Made by a program: the position numbers and the translations under genes | From: WJMT01 sp964611275 | Lineage (GTDB): Bacteria > Acidobacteriota > Aminicenantia > Aminicenantales > Aminicenantaceae | Length of the DNA stretch: 35,317 nucleotides | Reading direction: 5' to 3' | Assembly (NCBI GenBank): GCA_964611275.1 | Contig: CAZSZS010000085.1 | Location: 1 to 35,317, forward strand | Part shown: piece after piece, positions 17,758 to 24,090 of the stretch | Numbering within the stretch: the stretch's first letter is position 1 | Layout of the letters: every line of letters begins with the position of its first letter | The notes under the pieces: generated by a model | The model's input: only the letters and a program-made list of their open reading frames with translations | The model's database searches: none | What the model was told of the DNA's origin: nothing

Positions 17758-19716
17758 CTAGTCTCCTTCCAAAATTGTATCGACCATAGAATAAATCTGG
17801 TCATCTGTGAAGTTCTTCTGCTGAGCAGCCCCGGATGGACAGGCAGCAATACAGGAGCCGCACCCTTCGCAGAGAACTTCATTGACAGAAACAATCCCTT
17901 TTTCTTCATCAAAAACTCTGGCATCATAAGGACAGATCGGAATACAGAGCTTGCACCCGCTGCACAATTCTTCATCCACAGCAGCCACGATAGGCGCTTG
18001 GTGAATGACATCTTCGGAGAACATGGCCTGGACCTTACTTGCTGCACCGCTTGCTTGAGCAACAGCTTCCGGGATATCTTTGGGAGCCTGCCCGGCACCG
18101 GCAACGAAAAGCCCTCCGGTAACGCTTTCAACAGGTCTCAATTTGGGGTGAGCCTCAGCAAGGAAACCATCTTTATCTAAAGAAATCTTTAATTGCTTGG
18201 CTAGTTCGTTTGTTTTCCAAGAAGGTTCCATGGCCATAGCAAGGACCACCATGTCCGCATTGATCTCAATATTTTTTCCGGTTAAAGTATCCACTCCCCA
18301 GACGGTCACTTTTCCATTGCTTTGGAACACTTTGGATACTTTTCCTCTCAGGTACATGACCCCTTCTTCCTCTACCGCTCTTTGGACAAATTCTTCGTAG
18401 TTTTTGCCCCCCGATCTTATGTCTATGTAGAAAACATAAGCTTGACCGTCAGGGACATGTTCTTTATACAGCATGGCGTGCTTGGCCGTGTACATGCAGC
18501 AAATTTTTGAGCAGTAGGGTTTGTGAAGCTCTGGATCTCTGGAGCCGCAGCATTGGATAAAGACCACCTCTTTCGGTACTTTATGGTCAGAAGGCCTCAT
18601 GATTTCCCCTGAAGTCGGACCCGAAGCAGACAGCAGTCTTTCAAACTGAAGCCCGTCCAGCACGTCAGGATATTTTCCCCGTCCGTATTCAGCCATGTTC
18701 TTTTTGCTGTATAAATCATATCCGGTTGCTACCACAATAGCGCCCACTTCTTCCTCCACGATTTCCGGTTTCATATCAAAGTCAATGGCATTGGGCTCAC
18801 ATACGTCAGCGCATTTGCCGCAGGCAATAGGAAGCACCCCTGGACAGTTTTCTATATCCAGAGTGTAGGCGGCTGGTATGGCCTGGGGAAAGGGAATATA
18901 GATAGCTTTTCTTCCGGTTAATCCTTCATCGAATTCATTGGGGACTACAACAGGACATACTTTGGTGCATTCATCACAGAGGGTGCAGACGTTTGGGTCT
19001 ATATAAGTGGGCTTCTTGAGTATCTTCACTTTAAAATTACCCACATAACCAGAGACTTCTTGGACTTCACTATAGGTCATGAGTTTGATTTTTGGATGAT
19101 TCGCGACTTCAACCATTTTAGGAGTCATGATGCACTGTGAGCAGTCAAGAGTAGGGAAAGTCTCGGATAACTGGATCATATGCCCGCCAATGGAAGGGGA
19201 CCTTTCTACCAGAATCACTTCATGCCCTCCGTCAGCAATATCAAGGGCACTCTGAATACCTGTAATCCCTCCGCCTATAACCAGAGCGCGTTTTGTGACA
19301 GGGACGCTTATCGGTTCCAGAGACTCGTTTCTCAGAGCTTTCTCTACAATACTTTTAACGATTTTTTTGGCTTTTTTTGTGGCTTTTTCTTTGTCTTTGT
19401 GGACCCAGCTGCACTGCTCTCTTATGTTTGCGATTTCACATTGGTAAGGATTGAGACCTGCGGATTGGGATACATTCCTGAATGTCTTTTCGTGCAGACT
19501 TGGAGAGCAGCAGGCTACCACAACACTGTCCAACTTGTGTTCTTTTATAGCGTTTTCGATCAGTTTTTGCCCTGGATCCGAACACATATAAACATAGTCT
19601 TCGGAATGAACCACGCCTTCGTATTTAGATAGTCCTTTTGCGACGTCTTTGACGTCTACAGTGCCAGCTATGTTTATGCCGCAATGGCATACAAAAACTC
19701 CTGTCCGTTTTTTCAT
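17758..19716 (-). CDS. hdrA: HdrA-like flavoprotein (heterodisulfide reductase subunit A)
   Basis: FAD and multi-[4Fe-4S] hub of soluble Hdr complexes; in methanogens its FAD is the electron-bifurcating site. 652 residues, usual length. In order: N-terminal HdrA domain with CHCGINIAG (10-17) and C69-C70; FAD-binding GGGITGIQSALDIA (148-161); CSQCIMTPKM (192-201); a first cluster C244xxCxxCxxxCP; a second with CGKCADVCEP near 299-308; and two C-terminal ferredoxin clusters (CSGCKLCIPICP and CEGCGSCIAACP, about 590-635). No selenocysteine and no fused MvhD or NAD domain. It lies downstream of oorC and upstream of frdB on the same strand. AAGGT precedes the ATG. Partners are inferred to be HdrBC, OorDABC and FrdAB. 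Confidence 0.93.
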   Translation of the reverse strand: MKKRTGVFVCHCGINIAGTVDVKDVAKGLSKYEGVVHSEDYVYMCSDPGQKLIENAIKEHKLDSVVVACCSPSLHEKTFRNVSQSAGLNPYQCEIANIREQCSWVHKDKEKATKKAKKIVKSIVEKALRNESLEPISVPVTKRALVIGGGITGIQSALDIADGGHEVILVERSPSIGGHMIQLSETFPTLDCSQCIMTPKMVEVANHPKIKLMTYSEVQEVSGYVGNFKVKILKKPTYIDPNVCTLCDECTKVCPVVVPNEFDEGLTGRKAIYIPFPQAIPAAYTLDIENCPGVLPIACGKCADVCEPNAIDFDMKPEIVEEEVGAIVVATGYDLYSKKNMAEYGRGKYPDVLDGLQFERLLSASGPTSGEIMRPSDHKVPKEVVFIQCCGSRDPELHKPYCSKICCMYTAKHAMLYKEHVPDGQAYVFYIDIRSGGKNYEEFVQRAVEEEGVMYLRGKVSKVFQSNGKVTVWGVDTLTGKNIEINADMVVLAMAMEPSWKTNELAKQLKISLDKDGFLAEAHPKLRPVESVTGGLFVAGAGQAPKDIPEAVAQASGAASKVQAMFSEDVIHQAPIVAAVDEELCSGCKLCIPICPYDARVFDEEKGIVSVNEVLCEGCGSCIAACPSGAAQQKNFTDDQIYSMVDTILEGD

Positions 19717-19801
19717 TGCATTACCTTATTAGTATTCATTTGGTTTAATGATTATTTAATTATATGTCAGAACCTTTCCGTTTTTTTTCATGGCTGCATT
19801 G

Positions 19802-20353
19802 CTACTGAGTTTTTTCTTTAAGAACTTTTAAGCCGTATTCATATCCTTTATCAAAGGCTTTTTTATTGAGGTCAAGAAACCTGTCAGGCACTAATCCTGG
19901 AAGAGCTTTTTTCATGACATCCGGTGAGGTGATCTTGGTGACAGCCGTGAAAAAGCCCATCATGACAAGGTTGGCGATGATGCGGTTTCCCAGCTCTTCG
20001 GCGAATCTGGTGGCAGGTACAGAATAATGCGTAACGTTTTTTCTTTTTATTTTGGGTTTAACCAGATCAGTATCAGTGATGAGGAGGCCCTTGTCCTTGA
20101 GGTCATTCTGGTATTTATCATAGGCTTCCTGAGACATAGATACTAATATATCGGGTATTGTGATGTAAGGATAGAGGACTCTATCATCAGAAACAATAAG
20201 CTGAGAGCTGCAGGCGCCCCCACGGGCTTCGGGGCCAAAGCTCTGGTTCATGGTGGCAAACTTACCTCCATAAATGGAAAGAGCTTTTCCTCCTATCAGA
20301 GCACATCTTATGATCCCTTGGCCTCCATAACCAGAAAATCTTATCTCAGTCAT
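19802..20353 (-). CDS. oorC: 2-oxoglutarate:ferredoxin oxidoreductase gamma subunit
   Basis: Gamma subunit (183 residues) of the CoA-dependent 2-oxoacid:ferredoxin oxidoreductase; this domain helps form the CoA site. MTEIRFSGYGGQGIIRC and SFGPEARGGACSSQLI are signatures. I chose the ATG at 20353 because GGAGAAG lies a few bases upstream and the family begins at this residue; a start at 20386 would add ten unconserved residues. It overlaps the oorB end by eight bases, indicating coupling. The order D-A-B-C and sizes match OorDABC of Campylobacter and Helicobacter. 85 bases without a supported gene separate it from hdrA. Confidence 0.92.
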   Translation of the reverse strand: MTEIRFSGYGGQGIIRCALIGGKALSIYGGKFATMNQSFGPEARGGACSSQLIVSDDRVLYPYITIPDILVSMSQEAYDKYQNDLKDKGLLITDTDLVKPKIKRKNVTHYSVPATRFAEELGNRIIANLVMMGFFTAVTKITSPDVMKKALPGLVPDRFLDLNKKAFDKGYEYGLKVLKEKTQ

Positions 20354-21218
20354 TGTTTTCTTCTCCATAAGATCTGTATTTGTCACCCAGAACTTTAGAA
20401 AGATGCTGATTCATGGCATCTAAGAAAGTGGGTTTTTCTTTATCTACAAATTTGCCAACGATAAGCTTTCCTTGAAATTTGATATCAAGGTCTTTGGTAT
20501 CAGCGTTATGCTGGATCTCAGAATTATCATAGTAATACTTTAGTAAGTTCAGACCATCCCCGAGACGGTTTCTGCGTGCATAAAGAGTGGTGCAGGGAGT
20601 GATGACTTCGATAAAGGAAAAACCTCTTCGATGCAAAGCTTCTTGAATGGATTTTGTGACTCTTCTTAGATGAAGCGCGGTCCACCGGGCAATATAAGTC
20701 CCTCCTGCTGCGTTTACCAGATGGGGAAGATTAAAAGGGTATTCAAAATTCCCGAATGGAGCTGTGGAGGCATTGGCATCTATTGGAGTGGTGGCAGCTA
20801 CCTGGCCTCCGGTCATGGCATAATTGAAATTATTGACCACTATGACGACCAGGTCCATGTTTCGCCTGGCTGCGTGAATAAGATGATTTCCTCCGATTCC
20901 AGCGATATCACCATCCCCGCTGAACACGATTACTTTGGTTTTGGGATTAGCGAGTTTAAGGCCTGTGGCAAAAGGGATGGCTCTTCCATGAGTGGTGTGG
21001 AAAGAATCTAATTTTATGTATCCAGCCACTCTGCCGGTGCAGCCGATTCCTGAGACCACTACCAAATTATCCAAATCAGTCTCTTCTTTCCTCAAAGCTT
21101 CGGCAAAGGAGGTGACCACGGTTCCGATCCCGCATCCCGGACACCAAATATGAGGCATTCTGTCCATTCGCAGTATTTTTTCTACTGGGTTTCCTTGGGG
21201 CTGCTTCTTTTCTGTCAT
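20346..21218 (-). CDS. oorB: 2-oxoglutarate:ferredoxin oxidoreductase beta subunit
   Basis: Thiamine-diphosphate-binding subunit (290 residues). HIWCPGCGIG opens the domain. The Mg-TPP motif is FSGDGDIAGIGGNHLIHAAR with VVNNFNYAMTGGQ following. HTTHGRAIPFATGLKLANP is also typical. It decarboxylates the 2-oxoacid and passes electrons to the ferredoxin subunit. Substrate is inferred as 2-oxoglutarate from the DABC order and two-subunit catalytic core, but branched or other 2-oxoacids cannot be excluded. The ATG overlaps the oorA stop by four bases (ATGA), with AAGGAGG upstream. Confidence 0.93.
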   Translation of the reverse strand: MTEKKQPQGNPVEKILRMDRMPHIWCPGCGIGTVVTSFAEALRKEETDLDNLVVVSGIGCTGRVAGYIKLDSFHTTHGRAIPFATGLKLANPKTKVIVFSGDGDIAGIGGNHLIHAARRNMDLVVIVVNNFNYAMTGGQVAATTPIDANASTAPFGNFEYPFNLPHLVNAAGGTYIARWTALHLRRVTKSIQEALHRRGFSFIEVITPCTTLYARRNRLGDGLNLLKYYYDNSEIQHNADTKDLDIKFQGKLIVGKFVDKEKPTFLDAMNQHLSKVLGDKYRSYGEENND

Positions 21219-22387
21219 TTTACGGCCTCCTTAATGGCTTTAAAGATATCATCTGGATTATGGACCCATCCTCCTAAGTGAGGGACATTCACTACTTTGC
21301 ATTGATTCCGTGCGCATCGGTCTACTTCTAAAAAGACCTGTCCGGCATTTATTTCCGGAACCACTATGGCTTTGACTTTTTTAGCCAGTTCCTCGATTTT
21401 CTTTTCCGGGAAAGGCCATACAGTGATCAAACGGAGAGTACCTATTTTGATCCCTTCTTTTCGAGCTTTCTGGACCGCTTTGAACGCAACTCTGGATGTG
21501 ATGCCGTAGGAAAGGACTATGACTTCGGCATCATCAATTTGTTCCTCTTCCAGTTCTATGATTTTATCTGCATTGTTTTTGATTTTGTCTATGAGATGCT
21601 GCACGTTTTTTTGCTGATTTTCCGCATCAAGCATGGGATATCCTCTTTCATCGTGGGTCAGTCCCGTTGTATGGAAGTGATAACCTTGACCGGTCTTGAC
21701 CATAAAAGGGACTCCGTCAGAGTCGCATTTGTAGGGCAGGTATTTATCTTTTGGGCCTTTATACCATTTTCTCTCTACAATCTCTATTTCTTCGGCTGGA
21801 GGTATAACCACTTTTTCATGCATATGCCCCACACATTCGTCTGTCATAACAAAAACGGGAACACGGAATAATTCTGATAGATTGAATGCTTTGATTGTCA
21901 TGTCAAAGCATTCCTGCGGGGAATCCGGGGAAAGGGCAATGATTTCATAATCCCCATGAGAACCCCATTTCGCCTGCATCATATCCTGCTGACTGGTCAG
22001 TGTGGGAAGGCCTGTTGAAGGTCCTCCTCTCTGGACATTGGCTATGACTAGAGGAGTTTCTAACATGCAGGCCAAACCAATGTTTTCCTGCATCAGGGAA
22101 AACCCAGGCCCAGACGTCACGGTCATTGCTTTGAGTCCTCCCCAAGCTGCTCCGATCAAAGATGCGATTGAGCCCAGTTCGTCTTCCATCTGAATAAAGA
22201 CTCCCCCGACTACGGGAATTCTTTCAGAAAATCTTTCAGCTGTTTCTGTGGAGGGTGTTATGGGATAACCGCCGAAAAAGCGGCATCCCGCTGAAAGAGC
22301 TCCCTCAGCTAAAGCGTAGTCTCCATCCATAAAGTGGGACCCGGTTAAGACTCCTCTAGGATCTGCTTTGGACTTTTTCACCTTCAT
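21215..22387 (-). CDS. oorA: 2-oxoglutarate:ferredoxin oxidoreductase alpha subunit
   Basis: Pyrimidine-binding (TPP) alpha subunit, 390 residues. Key segments are GGYPITPSTETAERF, MEDELGSIASLIGAAWGG, TVTSGPGFSLMQENIGLA and NVQRGGPSTGLPTLTSQQD, then DECVGHMHEKV and the C-terminal transketolase-like domain ending near WVHNPDDI. The start is either the ATG at 22387, directly abutting GGAGG, or the in-frame GTG at 22381, which has an ideal six-base spacing; the GTG looks more likely mechanistically. The gene overlaps oorD by 32 bases. Confidence 0.94.
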   Translation of the reverse strand: MKVKKSKADPRGVLTGSHFMDGDYALAEGALSAGCRFFGGYPITPSTETAERFSERIPVVGGVFIQMEDELGSIASLIGAAWGGLKAMTVTSGPGFSLMQENIGLACMLETPLVIANVQRGGPSTGLPTLTSQQDMMQAKWGSHGDYEIIALSPDSPQECFDMTIKAFNLSELFRVPVFVMTDECVGHMHEKVVIPPAEEIEIVERKWYKGPKDKYLPYKCDSDGVPFMVKTGQGYHFHTTGLTHDERGYPMLDAENQQKNVQHLIDKIKNNADKIIELEEEQIDDAEVIVLSYGITSRVAFKAVQKARKEGIKIGTLRLITVWPFPEKKIEELAKKVKAIVVPEINAGQVFLEVDRCARNQCKVVNVPHLGGWVHNPDDIFKAIKEAVK

Positions 22388-22631
22388 CCTCCTCTTTCTT
22401 TATGGTCACAAAAATGGCAAATTCAGGACATATTGTCTCGCAAAGCTGGCAGTAGCAACAATTATCTTCGTTTTTAATATAAGGCGGATGATATCCTTTT
22501 TCATTGAATTCATCAGATAACTCAAGCACTTCCCGTGGACAATATTCCACGCAAAATCCGCATCCTTTACACCGTTCTTTTTCGATGTGGATTTCACCCT
22601 TTATTGGTTTTAAATCGCCAAAATAACTCAT
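22356..22631 (-). CDS. oorD: Ferredoxin-type delta subunit of 2-oxoacid oxidoreductase
   Basis: A 91-residue two-cluster ferredoxin. The motifs are CKGCGFCVEYCP (near residue 20) and CCYCQLCETICP (near residue 57), giving two [4Fe-4S] clusters. It takes electrons from OorB and can pass them to free ferredoxin or, here, perhaps to HdrA. The C-terminal tail KKEEDEGEKVQSRS is charged and overlaps oorA. GAGGT precedes the ATG; it lies seven bases after hdrB. Confidence 0.92.
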   Translation of the reverse strand: MSYFGDLKPIKGEIHIEKERCKGCGFCVEYCPREVLELSDEFNEKGYHPPYIKNEDNCCYCQLCETICPEFAIFVTIKKEEDEGEKVQSRS

Positions 22632-22638
22632 TTGAACC

Positions 22639-23517
22639 TCAAATTAATCCTTTTTCCTTTAAAATAGGGTTGGGATCTATGTAATGAAGATCCAGCCTCA
22701 AACTTTTTTTGGCACAGCCGAGAGCTATGGCTAAAAGCTGTGTGAAGTAGAGAACAGGGATATTTTTGAATTCTGGATAAATTTGACGGGTTTTTTTCTG
22801 ACGCTGATCAAGGTTGAACACACAAAGAGGACAGCTCGCTACCACCACATCGGCTCCTTGAGATTGAGCTGAAGAAAGAATTTGATAGGTTCGTTCTGCC
22901 ACCAATTCCTGATTGTCTACAGTTTGGTAAGCGCCGCAGCATTCTGTTTTATATGGAAATTCAACCGGTTGAGCTCCCAGGGCAGACATGAGGTTATCCA
23001 TAGAGTCTGGATTTTCCATGTCATCAAAACCAATATTTTGGGGTCGGACCAACATGCAGCCATAATAACTGGCTACTTTTAACCCTTTAAGGGGCTTTTT
23101 TACTTTTTTGACTATGTTTTCGAGTTTGATGTCATTCTGGAGAATTTCCAGAAGATGGAGCACTTCCACATCTCCCTCGTATTTGATTTCTTCCCGGTAC
23201 ATGAAATCATTGATTTTTTGCAGGTCTTCGGGATTGTCTTTGACTCGTTGATTGGCTCTTTTCAAGGTGTTGTAACACATGGCACAGAGAGTCATGACTT
23301 TGTTATTGTTTTGTTCTTTGACACGAATGAGATTTCGGATAGGGGCCACATGATGGATAAGGTCATCAGTGGTTAGGGAGAAAACCGTACCGCAGCAGTT
23401 CCATCGGGGCAGTTCTTCAACACCTACATCAAGCTGTTTTAAAGAACATAAAGTTGATTCCTCAAAATTTTTTGCGTGATTCTTGAGTGTGCATCCCGGG
23501 TAATAAGACAGTTTCAT
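22639..23517 (-). CDS. hdrB: HdrB-like CCG-domain protein (heterodisulfide reductase subunit B)
   Basis: Active-site subunit of Hdr complexes (292 residues). It has two intact CCG domains, each binding a noncubane [4Fe-4S] cluster in characterised HdrB: C9, C41-C42, C78 and C81; then C154, C193-C194, C229 and C232. The spacings fit the CX31-39CCX35-36CXXC rule closely. Intact domains predict real disulfide/thiol chemistry rather than a mere structural role. The bacterial substrate is unknown, since CoM and CoB are not expected here. AAAGGA precedes the ATG. Lies between hdrC and oorD. Confidence 0.92.
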   Translation of the reverse strand: MKLSYYPGCTLKNHAKNFEESTLCSLKQLDVGVEELPRWNCCGTVFSLTTDDLIHHVAPIRNLIRVKEQNNNKVMTLCAMCYNTLKRANQRVKDNPEDLQKINDFMYREEIKYEGDVEVLHLLEILQNDIKLENIVKKVKKPLKGLKVASYYGCMLVRPQNIGFDDMENPDSMDNLMSALGAQPVEFPYKTECCGAYQTVDNQELVAERTYQILSSAQSQGADVVVASCPLCVFNLDQRQKKTRQIYPEFKNIPVLYFTQLLAIALGCAKKSLRLDLHYIDPNPILKEKGLI

Positions 23518-23560
23518 ATCTATGATTCCTTTATAGATAATTTTTCGATCTCATAGATGT

Positions 23561-23968
23561 TTATGAGGTCGTTTTTCTAAAATTGCCCACTAAAGCAATG
23601 GGAGGAAGTTCAGACTTTTCTCTGGTTGAGAGCTTGTTGATATCCACATGATCTTTCCGTTGGCGAAGCAAGACCTGTCTTAAGGCTTCCATGACTTCAG
23701 CGATATTGATCCCTTTAGGACAGCGGACATTGCAGGTCAAGCAGGATGCACAAATCCACATGGTATTGGAATCGATCAGTTCTTCTTCAAGGCCCAGTTG
23801 GGCATAACGGATGACTTGATTAGGAGGAAGATCCATTTGAGAAATGGCTGGACACCCTGCGGAACATTTGCCACATTGGTAGCATGCCAGCAGATTTTGT
23901 CCACTTAGTTCTTCCACCTTGGCAACGAAAGGACTTCTGATTTTTTGGCGGGATATGATAGCTCTCAT
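23561..23968 (-). CDS. hdrC: HdrC-like ferredoxin subunit (heterodisulfide reductase subunit C)
   Basis: First gene of the nine-gene unit, 135 residues. Two complete cluster motifs C29/C32/C35/C39 (CYQCGKCSAGCP) and C73/C76/C79/C83 (CASCLTCNVRCP) carry two [4Fe-4S] clusters that connect HdrA and HdrB. Pro-rich PPNQVIRYAQLGL between the motifs is typical of HdrC. The ribosome binding site (GGAAGG) lies rather far from the ATG, so this start is less certain than others. Followed by hdrB after 43 bases. Confidence 0.92.
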   Translation of the reverse strand: MRAIISRQKIRSPFVAKVEELSGQNLLACYQCGKCSAGCPAISQMDLPPNQVIRYAQLGLEEELIDSNTMWICASCLTCNVRCPKGINIAEVMEALRQVLLRQRKDHVDINKLSTREKSELPPIALVGNFRKTTS

Positions 23969-24020
23969 TCGATTTTCTTTCTTCCTTCCATTATGAAAAA
24001 AGCTTCATTTAAAAAAAAAT

Positions 24021-24049
24021 ATTCTATCAAAATAGGACTATAAAGTGAA
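24021..24049 (-). promoter_or_regulatory. Promoter of the hdr-oor-frd cluster
   Basis: On the minus strand TTCACT (24044-24049) and TAGAAT (24021-24026) are 17 bases apart, giving a start site near 24014 and a leader of about 45 bases before hdrC. It lies in the 122-base gap after the membrane protein gene. The -35 is imperfect (4/6), which would suit activation. Confidence 0.5.
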
Positions 24050-24050
24050 G

Positions 24051-24068
24051 CACAATTGAAAGATTGTG
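24051..24068. promoter_or_regulatory. Perfect inverted repeat next to the hdrC -35 (operator candidate)
   Basis: CACAAT, six bases, ATTGTG. It sits one base upstream of the proposed -35, centred near -45 from the predicted start, a place typical for activators that contact RNA polymerase. The half-sites have the opposite polarity to the Rex consensus and do not match FNR (TTGAT/ATCAA). The regulator is unknown. Confidence 0.45.
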
Positions 24069-24090
24069 TCAAGAATTTATCAAAAAAACA

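Noticed and set aside
22678..23968. Methanogenic archaeal origin of the Hdr genes
   Set aside because: Genes around them are bacterial in type (GlyQS, PilZ, PyrR, RNase III) with bacterial promoters, and the base composition looks the same; bacterial HdrABC is common.
24051..24068. Rex or FNR site upstream of hdrC
   Set aside because: The half-sites point the wrong way for Rex (TTGTG...CACAA) and do not match TTGAT/ATCAA.
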